From Ophioderma brevispina (lineage: Eukaryota; Echinodermata; Ophiuroidea; Amphilepidida; Ophiodermatidae), in contig JAMKCH010011897.1 in the NCBI GenBank assembly GCA_023653785.1, forward strand, positions 1-64,000: a stretch of DNA of 64,000 bases, read 5' to 3'. The notes beneath the pieces were generated by a model. The model did no database searches. It saw only the letters and a list, made by a program, of their open reading frames with translations, and was not told the DNA's origin. Shown piece after piece: positions 47,401 to 58,445 of the stretch. Every line of letters begins with the position of its first letter. Position 1 is the first letter of the stretch. The position numbers and the translations under genes are program-made.

Positions 47401-47631
47401 TGTGTCGTCAACAAGAGGGCACATAGGCATTGCTTTGGTGTATGTTGTGTTAGTGTGTCTGTGGTCAAAATGTTGCCCCAAATGCCTTAAATATGTTGTG
47501 CACGAACATTTTCATGAGACTTGCTTACAATGGACCTTGGGTAGGGACCTGCATATTGTTGACCTCATGTGCCCTTGTTGACCTCAAATGACCTTTAGCC
47601 CCATTCACAAACCGTGATGGCAGACGACACA
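47401..47631 (+). mobile_element. Hairpin-ended element, short member D (231 bp)
   Basis: TGTGTCGTC at 47401-47409 is inverted as GACGACACA at 47623-47631. The start GTGTCGTCAACAAGAGGGCACATAGG follows a TTTT run and has only a weak stem. CATTCACAAACC near the right end is shared with member A. Confidence 0.5.
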
Positions 47632-47761
47632 TGCATGCATGAATGCTGTATTTTTGTTCTTTGGTCTGTGTTGCAAAAGCCAGGCTTGGGTTGACACCAT
47701 TTGAAATTTTATGCAAGAGGTGTTTAAATGCAGGACCATAATGTTTTATTTTTGTGATATA

Positions 47762-48118
47762 TTAAAGGAGGATGGTCCGATTTATTTATATAAAGTTTTC
47801 ATCTTGATAGAAGGGCCTTCACCCCAAAACCCCTTCTGTAAAGTTTCGCGCCGATATTTCAATCCGTTTTGACGTGAGAGCTAAAAACGCGATTTTATAA
47901 GCCCCATAGAGTACTGTGTAAAATTAATATTGATCGACTAAAATAGGGCATATTTTTTCGCTCATAACATCCAAATTAAACATTATTTAGCCCTAAGATT
48001 TCACAGGGTAAATGAGAAAAATAGTAGCTTTCTTCTGATATAACAATTTCGACCACTTCCGGTAAAAGCTGGGGTCCCTGGGGACGAGGCTATGAGCGAT
48101 CGGGCCATGGACCTTTAA
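47762..48118. mobile_element. TTAA MITE with AAAGG...GGTCC / GGCCATGGACCTTT ends
   Basis: TTAA at 47762-47765 is followed by AGGAGGATGGTCCGA; the right end is TCGGGCCATGGACCTTTAA with TTAA at 48115-48118. Related diverged copies lie at 35463-35765 and 51465-51690. Confidence 0.6.
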
Positions 48119-48472
48119 CAAAAGAAATCAGCAGTTTCTGTACATGAACTTTTGATGGAAAAGATAAATTTCTTGTCACAACTTCTACTGGTGTTTTGTA
48201 ATTTTCCTTTCATCGGAGTGGTAATATCACTTTAATTAAGATTCTTAAACATTTGAGATTGTTGACACAATTTCATTGGTTCCTATGTGTAATATGAGAC
48301 GATATCACAGCAACGCAATATGCACATGCACTGCTCGGTCCAATCGAAGGTGCATAGTAATAACAGACTGACTGATTTAAAAAGCTGGGGTAGTTCCTTG
48401 GATAAAATCTACCATAATTTTAGTAATATGTTAGTAGCTTCTTATTTTGAATGAAGGTGTTAAAGAATGATA

Positions 48473-48645
48473 ATAAAGGTATTGTTTTTAACCTCTGTCG
48501 TGTATCTATCGTGTCATATCACACAGGCGACAGCACTCTTTTAGCATAAAACAACTCGGCTGTGGGTCGTTCTACTTAAATAATGCTGTCACCCAAGTGA
48601 TATGACACGATAGATACACAGCAGAGGATAAAAACAATACCTTTA
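48473..48645. mobile_element. Foldback MITE, ~60-bp arms
   Basis: ATAAAGGTATTGTTTTTAAC... with TGTATCTATCGTGTCATATCA is inverted at 48583-48643 with few mismatches. The loop is about 48536-48582. No ORF. Confidence 0.85.
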
Positions 48646-49655
48646 ATCTCTAATTATTCACTGCAGAAGTGAGTTTCATTTGACCTTGTTGTGATAGTGA
48701 AAGTGAAATGTAACTGAAACAGGCCTAGGCACCGACACAAGATGAAAGCAAATACAAGCACTTCATAAACACTGATACAGGTGTACAGCAATTGGGCTTG
48801 TGTGTGTGGTAAAACATGAAATCAAGACCCTATCACTTCTGCAACAAATAAAATGGAAAATCTGTATCACCATGTAATTGTGTGTGCATATATATCTGAG
48901 AAGTGTAGATATGTACATGTTTTAATATACATAGAACATGGCTTTTTTGACATAAGGGGGGGGTTTTTCCTCTTTGGGTGCTAAGTGATTCCCAAGAGAA
49001 TCCTTCAGCTTGTGGCAAGGAGTATATCTACTACATCTTACGATTTTTTATGAGGGATACTTTTTGCTGGTACACTTTGTAATAAATATTATGTGAGCTG
49101 CCAATTGGAGCATATGTTACTCAACAGTAGAGCAGTGTCGGTTGAATGCCATTGGACTATGTTACATCCTGTGCAGCTATTTGGCTTACATGTTGATGGC
49201 GTTGCATATGCCATGTTTCATATTACCTGTGCTCTTTTTCAGTAAAGGTACACCTACTAATATTCACTCTTTGCTAGAGTTAATTACAAACACTTCATTC
49301 AGTGGTATGTAGTAAGGCACAATTTTGAGTGGCAGTATGTTTATTCACTGAATACTCAACAGCTCAAAATGAGTGCTATCTTTGATTGGTATTGACATTT
49401 AACTTGATACTATAATAGGCCCTGATGGTACAATCTATTTAAACCATCTTTAAATTTTCCCATTACTATCAGCCTGTTTTATATTTTGTTATCTTGTAAG
49501 TATACATATATACATGTACTAGTGATGGTTTGCAATCATCCTCACTCATGATTCCACACATTACTGTCTCCTAGTCTAGATTTTGGGTCTTTCCTCAATA
49601 TTACCTGTCATGTGTAGCTATAACCCATGTACAGGTATCTGATGAGTCACGTTCC

Positions 49656-49922
49656 TTAAAGAGGGACTCCAGAGAGAAAAATTAAAAAGGTTAATGGTAG
49701 ATATGGGTGTGTGGTACCAAACCAGAAATTCCTTTGAGCCAAACACACAATGTCACTGGGCTGACAGGCAAGCCGAGCAGTCAAGTCAACCTAAAATGAT
49801 GAACATAACATCATTTATTCCTACAACCCGATATCCTCGGATGCCTCAGACTTCCTGTTTGGCCAATACACCCATATCTACCATGATCTTTCTAAATTTT
49901 TCTCTCCAGAGTCCCTCTTTAA
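49656..49922. mobile_element. TTAA MITE with GAGGGACTCCAGAGAG ends
   Basis: TTAA at 49656-49659 and 49919-49922 flank near-perfect inverted ends (AGAGGGACTCCAGAGAGAAA and inverse). Pairing resumes inside as TGGTAGATATGGGTGT/ACACCCATATCTACCA. A 92-codon ORF across it is not supported as a gene. Confidence 0.9.
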
Positions 49923-50689
49923 GACTGCATGTTGTCAGAAGGGAAATATTTTTGCTAATTATATGTATATAGAGCCGGGAAATACTGGTATTTTTCATGC
50001 AGTACATTTGCTGCAAAAAACCATTCAGACTATAAGTAGTCTGTCCTGCAATATTGGGAGCTATGTTTATCTGCCATATGTGATGTGTATTTCTCTAGGA
50101 ATTAAAACATTGTTGAATCGATTTCAACCATTGTTGATTGAAATTCATTTTGTGTGTTTCCTTCTAGAAGTTAGTGATATCAAATGAAGTCATATCTTAC
50201 AAATAGCTTATTGTCCCTCTGAACAAAGTTTCAGAAGGGTACTTAAAATGGGCTCCATCAAGTGAGTTAACCCTGACCATTGGCCATATTTTTTCTAGAT
50301 GATCTAGAGTAGTATACTTATATAATTTGTGGCTGAGGTTGATAACAGAAAATATCGCCTGAGCCTAGATCAAATATTCCGGGCCGAGTCGAAGACAAGC
50401 CTGATATTTGCTTGGCGGGGCAATATTTTCTGTTATCAACCGAAAAAGTCATCCAATATTATTATTATTAGACGAGAAGCTGACTTGACAAAAAATTTTT
50501 AAAATGGCTTTAAACTAATAAAAGATAGTATTTACTGACGCTGCATGACGAGTTGCCCAATATTTTTTGCGTATTGTGCAGTGTTGGGCGGTACGCGCTA
50601 CTCGCCCTGCCATAATTGCACCACAGATGCATAATACGTAGGTATTATTGTAGGTGGGGCACAGCCTCGACTAGCCAGGTTATTTTCAG

Positions 50690-50850
50690 TGGCGTAACCA
50701 GACCTTTGCAAATGGGGGGGGGGGGGTTGCTGAAGGGGTGCCAAGCGGTTTTTTTTGAGGGGCAAATTTGGGTCCTTCTCCATAGACACTGTACAAAAAG
50801 TCAGTTCATTTGGGGGGCTGAAGGGGGGGCAAGGGTTCTGTTTGGGGGAG
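50690..50850 (+). repeat. G-rich fragment with CAGTGGCGTAACCAGA hAT-like end
   Basis: CAGTGGCGTAACCAGACC at 50689 resembles hAT-type termini, followed by poly(G) runs. No matching right end was found. Confidence 0.35.
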
Positions 50851-51464
50851 ATGAGATATCGGCAATTTGTAGCCTAGAACACTGTACACTAGTACACTGG
50901 TACTTGGTATGGTGATCCTTATTGCAGCTCGTTGAGCTAAACTAGGATTGAAGTGCAGAAAATGGCGTCTCCAGCCACCAGGTGCAAGTAAAAAGTAGAT
51001 ACAGATGCAAAAAACTGGAAGCAAATCTCAACAAAACAGTCAAAAACAGAACAAAATGTGCACTATATACAGTAGGCAGGAATGGTGAAATTACATCAAT
51101 TTTGCTGCCAGACGGAGGAAGCATAGCTCTGATGGCTGGTAGAGCTGCTTCTCTAAGGCCGAGGCAGTAGAAATGGTGACCACTTGAGCTGGAAGGTTAT
51201 TCCAAACCGTATGGACCATGGGTAGTAGGCAAACTTAAAGAGATCTGTATTTGTAGTTGGGATCTGGTACTTAAGTTGATGATCATTTCTTGAGATATAT
51301 GTAGCTGAACAACACATGTTTGTAACTGGATATTGACAAGTTGGTGGTGAATTTTGAAGAAAATTACTTGTTGTGCCAGAAGGCGTCTAACATGAAGAGA
51401 CTCCCATCCAAGGTGTGAATGAGTGATGAAAAACACTGGTCGTCCTGCGATAATCTGCAAACAC

Positions 51465-51700
51465 TTCTGGTAAAATCTTGGGTTCTGGGGACGAGGCTAT
51501 TAGTGATCAGGCCATGGACCTTAATTTTACGCACTACTCTGTCACTCTGTGACAAAATCGTTTTTAGCTCTTACATCAAAATGGGTTGAAATATCAGCAT
51601 GAAACTTTACAGGTGGGGTTTTGGGATGAAGACCATTCTATCAAGATGAAAACTCTATATACTTAAATTAGGTCATCTCCCTTTTAATAAGAGGCTAAAG
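51465..51700 (+). repeat. Rearranged copy of the 47762-48118 MITE family
   Basis: It contains GGGGACGAGGCTATTAGTGA and CAGGCCATGGACCTTAA, matching the right end of that family. Then, in the opposite sense, come AGCTCTTACATCAAAATGGG, ACTTTACAGGTGGGGTTTTG and ATCAAGATGAAAACTCTATA. The two halves are therefore joined in an order different from the intact copy. Confidence 0.55.
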
Positions 51701-51799
51701 ACATCCAATAATTTTAGGTTAACTTTGGGGTTTGCCATAACTTTACTCAACAAATATGTCTATTACATGAATATTACAGACTCATACTCATCTATTTAA

Positions 51800-52670
51800 T
51801 AATAGGCCACGTCTGTGTGTGTGTGTCCGCCCTTTTTTCTCAGAGCTCGGGTCGTACGCTCACAAAACATGGTGGGTGGGTTTAGCTTGGGCCGGGCCAG
51901 ATCAAGTTCGATTGGTTAGCAGATGCGTGCCCCACAAGCTGGGTATCGCCAAAAACGGGGTTAAAAATGTATTACAAAGGGCGTCTAAAGGATGTGATGA
52001 ATATTACCTCCGGTAGGGGTACCCGACACGTTTTGGCCAAATTTCCACTCTACTAGAAGATGGGACACTCACCCATTCTGTATGTCAAGATTATCTACAG
52101 GAAGATAGGACACTCCTTGATTTTTTGATGGGAATGTATTTTCGCCCTTTTTATCGGAGCTGTAAGACTCAACAAAACTTGGTGGGTGGGTGTAGGCCGG
52201 CTGGCCAGACTGAGTTCGATTGGTTAGCGCAGGGGTGTTCCACACCTTTTTGAAGCGAAGGGCCGCCACTGATTGAATTCAAAACTGTTGCGGGCAGCAA
52301 GCAACTCATCGAAATATTACACTACCAGAGATGCTGCCCTTTACAAAATTAATGGCACGTTTCCATTTGTATATCCCCTGTTGTCTGATTTGACTGGGAA
52401 TAGCTGCCGGTTGCAGACCCTGGTCTACACCATGTTCACCTTCTCTTCCACCTAGTGGGCAACTAAAGGGTAGCCATTGGGGTTGGTTTTTTAGGGTAGA
52501 TACTGTAGCATAGCCACATCACTGTATACCGAATAATGTATTTCACCCTTTTATCAGAGCTGGGGGTCGTAAAGCTCAACAAAATTGGTGGGTGTAGCCT
52601 TGGCTGGGCCGCACGCGAGCTCTTCGCGGGCCAAAAATGCCCACGGGTCGCAGGTTGGACACCCCTGCGT
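51800..52670 (+). repeat. Cluster of three GGTGGGTGTAG-type repeat copies
   Basis: Copies start near 51806, 52125 and 52535. Each has a TTTTCGCCCTTTT(T)ATC(A/G)GAGCT-like lead followed by CAACAAAA(C)TTGGTGGGTG and part of GCCAGA(T)C..GAGTTCGATTGG. They diverge strongly from each other. No ORF is convincing. Confidence 0.6.
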
Positions 52671-53724
52671 CTACACCATATCCACTTTCTTCACTTGTGG
52701 GCAACTGCAGGGTAGCCTTGGGTGGGTTTTTTGGGTTGGGTAAGCCCTTTGGTGGGTAGAATACTGTAGCATAGCACATAAATGTATATCTAATAACGGT
52801 ACTTTGGAGGCACTATCTTGCAACTACGAATCACACAATTGTCCAGTGTGTATGTGTAGTAGCTGCCGTATAGGCCCTACCACCGTGCGTAAGAAAATGG
52901 CAGTGCACTTACAAATATTTACCCTATTCAAGATATCGTCGGGTGATTACACAGATGACGGATTGTTAAACAAATATGAATTATTGTGTCTGCGAAAATC
53001 GCATTGAAAAATCGCTAACTCTGAGTTTCCGTAAACATCCCATTTACGATTCAAACCAAATCGATTAAGAAACTAAATTAAACTGGAATTATTTTAGCTA
53101 ATAATATTCATTAATTCTACTTAATAAAGTGGATGTAATACGTTGGAAAAGTTAACCATCTTATCCGTCACACCAAAAATTATGCAAATCGGCAATTATG
53201 TTCATGAAATAGGCGGATGTTGAATTTTCACTGTACTAAAGCGTATTTCAACATACATCTTTAATGGATTAAACCAATCGGTGTTTTCCTGAAATCGTTC
53301 AAACCAACGGCGTCACGCCCTCCAATATGCTCTATTTGGGGATGATTACATAATGACGGAGGTTGAGTGGATTGCCGAGAGATCAATGACTTTGAACTGT
53401 AAAATAAAATAAATTTTTTAGTAACAGTAAAATTTAATAAATTTATTTCATTTTGTCTGTGTCAGTTATAAATTAAAGAATTATTGTTACAAACAAAAGT
53501 ATTAAAAAGCCGGCTGTGAAATCACGTATACCACTTCTATGACGAGGGCCAACATACGTCACTCTGTAAGACATTCAAACCTTTGTTATGTAAAGTACGT
53601 AAAAAATACCAAATTTCTATAAGGAAATTAATGATGTACTTGCAAGGTTCGGGCCACTTGTTGTCGATGATTTTGGTATTTAGTACCAATTCCTTGAATT
53701 TAAGAAAAGAGTGACCTATCGCCA

Positions 53725-54054
53725 GGACTAGTCCGGCGAATTACTGTTGTGAATCTATTATACCGGACAAACTTATGGGGCGCTATTATTTATTATAGTA
53801 ATCTATCATGATCACAATGTATTATCGTTATTCCGAAAGCTTAGTAGGATTAAAATAATCAACACACATCCTCCCTCGCTAGTGTAGGGATAAGAGCATC
53901 GATTGATTTATAAGGAGGTATCACAGGTTCGAATCCAACCATGGCCTTTTTCAAATAAATGTATTTCAATATTATTTTAGAGTAAGAGAAATAGTACTAG
54001 GTCAGTAGTTTGTCCGGAAATAGATTTCACAACAGTAATTCGCCAGACTAGTCC
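53725..54054. mobile_element. MITE with ~48-bp inverted ends enclosing a tRNA-like sequence
   Basis: GGACTAGTCCGGCGAATTAC...TTGTGAATCTATTATACCGG...ACAAACT at the left is inverted at 54007-54054. Between the arms, 53869-53946 holds a tRNA-like sequence (separate entry). The ends themselves contain the palindrome GGACTAGTCC. No clear target duplication. Confidence 0.75.
53869..53946 (+). repeat. tRNA-like sequence with perfect B-box
   Basis: GGTTCGAATCC (53926-53936) matches the Pol III B-box. TAGTGTAGGGATAAGAG about 45 bp upstream is A-box-like. Stems pair only partly, so a tRNA-derived SINE head or pseudogene is more likely than a functional tRNA. Confidence 0.5.
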
Positions 54055-54104
54055 GGCGAATAGCGTTTGCCTTCATAAAAATTACATCGGTCTCGGACCC
54101 GCTT

Positions 54105-54446
54105 GGTCGCCTGCGTCGCGGGGGGTTAGTGAATGATAGGGCCTAACATGACATTTGACCTTGATATGTGGACCTTGGACCTCATCAACAAATGAGGGAT
54201 CCCATGTTGCACTATGATTCAAGTTTTGGTTCCAATTGAACTTCGACTTTTAAAATGAGGTCATTTTAACATTTTAAGCCTATTCTTTCAACTTGACCTC
54301 CCACAGTGACTTTGACCTTGGGCATGTGACCTTTGACCTCCTCAAAAAGTGGGGGATGGCATGTTGCACCTGTGACCAAAGTTTGGATTTAATACATCAA
54401 AGTATGAGGGGATATTACAGAAAATGTTAACCATCTTTTCACCAAC
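54105..54446 (-). repeat. Hairpin-ended family member, reverse orientation, truncated
   Basis: GGTCGCCTGCGTCGC...TAGTGAATGATAGGGCC is the inverse of the right part of member A (GGCCTATCATTCAC...GGCGAC). Minus-orientation TGACCTTGATATGTGGACCT and TGACCTTTGACCTCCTC arrays follow. It stops where the LINE begins. Confidence 0.55.
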
Positions 54447-54449
54447 AGA

Positions 54450-55565
54450 CAACAACAACAACAGATACAGACAATGATACTTGCCCTCAGAAGGATCGAG
54501 AAGAGTTGAGAATTTCCAAGAGAAAAAGCTTCAAATGTGTTTGTAGATTTTTCCAACAAGGCTTTTTTTTTGACAGTGTAAAACAGGGATGGAAATGATG
54601 CATATTATCGCCAACTAAGGTGTACCCAGAGAGACGTTCAGGAAATTGCCATCATGTATGATAACCACACCATATAGCTTTGTGCAGGAACCATGGATGG
54701 CCACAAAGGAGTTCCTAACAACTACTGGAATTCATCCAGGAGATACTCTGCTCCTATCTCTTGTAGTTGTGGTTGATTACATCCGCAGACAGAGTTACTT
54801 GACATCATGAACGACAAAGGATCACCATCAAACACAAGCGTTCATGACGTTCACCAAAGTCAGTATTTCACAGACCTTGCCTACAGATTGAGCTAGCTCT
54901 AACAGCTGATTTCATATGTGGTGCACAAGATTACTAACATCATTTGAGAATGTGCCACACACAAGTCGGCCTACAATCTAAATGCCAAGAAGATGAATAT
55001 ATGACTGTCAATGAGAAGATGATCATCAAACTATCTGCACAACAGATGGTAGCCAACTCAAAGAGGTCAAGGAAGGACTCAAGTATCTAGGGTCCTATGT
55101 GGCCGACGCAAGAAAGATTCCTTGTCACGCAAAGGACAAGATGGAATGCCTGCAATAAAAACTACACCACTTATGGCATATGGTATCTCCAATTCAACCA
55201 AGCTGAAATTCTTTAGAGCCTGTGTAGAGAGTATCGTGTTATATGGATCTGAGACCTGGACCATGAAGAAAGAGATACAGGATAGACTGGAGGCACCTAA
55301 CCCAGCTTCTTATGCGAGGTACAAAACATTATCCTGGCGTGAGCAAAAGACCCCAGTAAGCACAGCAGATATATGGAGATATCCCTCCAATTCATCTCGT
55401 TGCCAACGCCATGCACTAGTTGGCCGGTCATGTCATCGTTCGATGATCAGTGTTCAGAAGTCCATGTTGGAAAGTTACACGGCAAAAACAGGGGTCGTCG
55501 CCCCTTTAAACTACATGATGTGATTGCTCAAGACATCCAGAAGGATCATCTGACATCCCCAACTT
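54450..55565 (+). pseudogene. RTE-like LINE reverse transcriptase relic
   Basis: Frameshifted blocks follow RT order. First LALRRIEKS with REELRISKRKSFK (about 54480-54530), then an FFDSV (AFDSV-like) block, IAIMYDN (54650), and TKEFLTTTGIHPGDT with VVVVDYIRRQ (54705-54795). VGLQ...K and GSQLKEVKEGLKYLGSYV follow (55050-55105), then STKLKFFRACVESIVLYGSE and TWTMKKE (55196-55270). Last come IYGDIPPI-like and CSEVHVGKLHGKNRGRRPFK (about 55450-55510). The 'LKYLGS', 'VLYGSETWT' and C-terminal 'RGRRP' pattern is typical of RTE/CR1-like LINEs. The YADD core is not readable. The 5' endonuclease is missing. Confidence 0.8.
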
Positions 55566-55733
55566 AATGGACAAACAGGGGCATTGGCGCTAACATGGTG
55601 AACAGCATCTCGGCTGTGGCGTTAGATAAAATACACCCGACGATATGCTGCAGTTGAAGAACATTTTTGACCGCGATGTATTTTTTGTTAGAGAATGACT
55701 GTCCTGCAGAGGACTGGCACACAGTGTATGGCT

Positions 55734-56057
55734 TTAAAGGGCATTTTGTGCTTCCAGCACCTTCTATCATTGTTCACTAAATATCCTGAAAGCTTATTCA
55801 CAAAATTTGAGTAGATTCCAATCTTGCTGTTTTGTGTTATGAGCAATTGATATTTCCCACAGTCCCATAGGCCACGGTGCTGTAAGTTCGGTCCGTAACG
55901 GACAGAAAATACAAATTCTTACAGATATGACTGACTGAATTTGCACGTAAGATTAGGACACATGGATTACTAAGGCTAACGGTTCAGATGATATAAAATT
56001 CAACTTTTTTTAGGGAAGTCGGAGAATGAGGTTGTGAATCACAAAATGGTCCTTTAA
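55734..56057. mobile_element. TTAA MITE, AAAGGG(G)CATTTTGTG family, copy 2
   Basis: TTAA at 55734-55737 begins AAGGGCATTTTGTGCTTCC. The right end AATCACAAAATGGTCCTTTAA has TTAA at 56054-56057. The length (324 bp) matches copy 1 at 44855. It adjoins the LINE relic. Confidence 0.8.
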
Positions 56058-56059
56058 AA

Positions 56060-58080
56060 TGCAGCACCAACCCAACTCAAACTAGCCTGTATGCTTACCA
56101 TTATAATTTTTCCCATATAGGTTGTTTCTGGACACCTTTTTCAGTGACAAAAAGAAATCTGACAATGTACACCATGTCCATTTAAAACATGTATTTCAAA
56201 TGACTAACACTTTGAACACCAGCATAACCATGTAGAACACCATTTAATCACCGAATATACATGAATACATATTTAATATTTGAATTGTACATAGAACTCA
56301 TTAAGTAACCTATTAAATAACATGTGAAAGCCCCTAGGAAATTAAAGGAAGTATGTGTTATGAAACACGTATTTAGGACTGGGACAATTCAGACATCATG
56401 GGAAGGATGCCTGACAAAGCCAGGACTTGAGCATGTTAATAACCTTACCCTAATGAATAAGGCAACAATCATTTTGTATGAAACTAGAGGATTTTTGTTC
56501 TAAATGCCCCCCCCCCCAATTTACGGAGTAGTTTCCATTTTTATAGCAGATGAAAGGACATTCTTCTCATTGTAATCCATGAATTTGAGCCCCACAAATC
56601 CATTTACTTCCCAAGATATAAACAAAAAACTGGCCATTTTAATGGTTAACCATCAATATTCAGGCACAGTATGAAAAGGCTTTGCAATATGCACTATTGC
56701 TTCTACCATCAAAAAACCACAAGTTGTTTCCCACGTTACTCGATGGGCCTAATATGTGCAAGTGCCAGGCTTCATATTAAATAGAGAAACAATAGATAGA
56801 AATTCAGAACAGCATCCTTGTAAAATGAAGTTGGAATTTAGTGAGGTTGATTTTGTGGTCCTCTGTAAAGGATCACCACTGGATATTGGAATCCATACAG
56901 AATGGTTCCTTAAACACATTCATTCCAGTTGTTGGCTATCATTGAGAAAAATTCTCTTTTGTGCAATTTCAATGGAAAACCAGTAAAAATCTACTTAAAA
57001 AGGCTACTCAGAGATTCAAAATATAATGTTTGCATGTATTAATTACAAATAACCAACTAGAACTAAAGAGAGTCACCTAATGTGCTCAATTCCAAAGTTT
57101 GAGATGAATCAGATTTTTCGTTTCCATGCAGGAAGCATTTATGTAAGTATAATAGTGCCATAGATAGGGGTATAACAAAGGTTCCAGATCCAGAATTTTA
57201 TAACAAGGTTATGATTTTCTATATGAAGGGACTTCGATTTGAGCTACTATTTCACACTGTGATTAGTATATGGGACACGCATTATGTGAGGTGCAAAAAA
57301 AGCATTTGTTTGAAAATTGAGGGCGCCCTTTTCAGGAAAATGAGTCCGGCCTTTAAGTATGATGACATCACTTTATCTGCCTTCCACCTGGCATGCATTT
57401 GACACAGATTTCAATAACATTGCCACTATTGCAGTGTGTTTGCCTTTGAATTTGCATAACAGCATTAATGAGAATGTGAAGGGGATCCATTCTCCGATAA
57501 AGTGTTCAAAAAGCGTTTTTAGTGTCAGCTAAACAGTCATGCACAGTTTAAAGCTTGTTGTTGGCCTTTAAAGACTGAATGTTTATGAATATAATTATAC
57601 TTAGGAGTTAAATGATCCGGACTAGATGTTGTAACCGGATGAAAAGTATCAAGCAATAAGGCTAAAGACGCATAATTCTAGCTTTTCGCCATGTCGCCAG
57701 CCCAAATCCGTTCTTAAAATGTGTACCTGCTGTTACACAAGAGCGCATATTACAGATTGCATTGATTTTTTATCAGACTCTATTATGCATAATTGTTAAG
57801 TTTAAAACATGATAATATTGGATCATTTAAGTTTCGGAAGAGTTCTCTGAGAGCATGTCGCCAATATTGCAAACAGATACGTTAAGATAATTCGAATGGA
57901 TAAAAAATGCTAAAAAATAAATGAAGACCTATGTCCATATGTGATAAATCGAAGAAGATGTCAATGTTACTTATTATACATGTTTTGGCATTAAAAATAT
58001 TTGATTTCAACGTAACAAAACAATTTCCGGCCCTAGTAATGAAAGAACACCTCCTGTTTACCGTTCACAACCGCGACCAG
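56060..58080. other. Intronic AT-rich DNA, nothing recognised
   Basis: ORFs at 56756 and 57211 show no motif or splice context. A poly(C) run lies near 56508-56517. Confidence 0.45.
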
Positions 58081-58082
58081 TA

Positions 58083-58445
58083 GGTACATTCCTTCTGCTA
58101 CGCTCTTGCAAATATGGGTGATACATAACGGCGAATACTACGCCTTGCTTTAGTATGAAGGTAATACCTGATAACGTTAAGAGACTAAGTCGGTGAAGAA
58201 CGTACTTTCATCAAGAACAGCACAAACGATAAGAAAAAGGCCCGACAGAAACGTTACGACAGATACGTTACATCCCTCTGAATACGCTCTTGCAATATGG
58301 CGTGATACATTAAGTCGAGTACCACCATGCTTTAGTATGAGGTAATACCTGATAACGTATAGAGATAAGTCGGTGAAGCACGACTTTCATCAGAACAGCC
58401 CGATAAAAAAAGGCAAGACAGATACGTTACGACAGATACGTACTT
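58083..58445 (+). repeat. Tandem duplication of a ~180-bp unit
   Basis: Two copies share TACGCTCTTGCAA, GTGATACAT, CTTTAGTATGA, GGTAATACCTGATAACGT, AAGTCGGTGAAG and ACGACAGATACGTTAC. Copy 1 carries many one-base insertions relative to copy 2. No ORF. Confidence 0.8.

Noticed and set aside
50590..50930. Opposed ORFs over poly(G) stretches
   Set aside because: These are low-complexity artefacts of G-rich repeat DNA.
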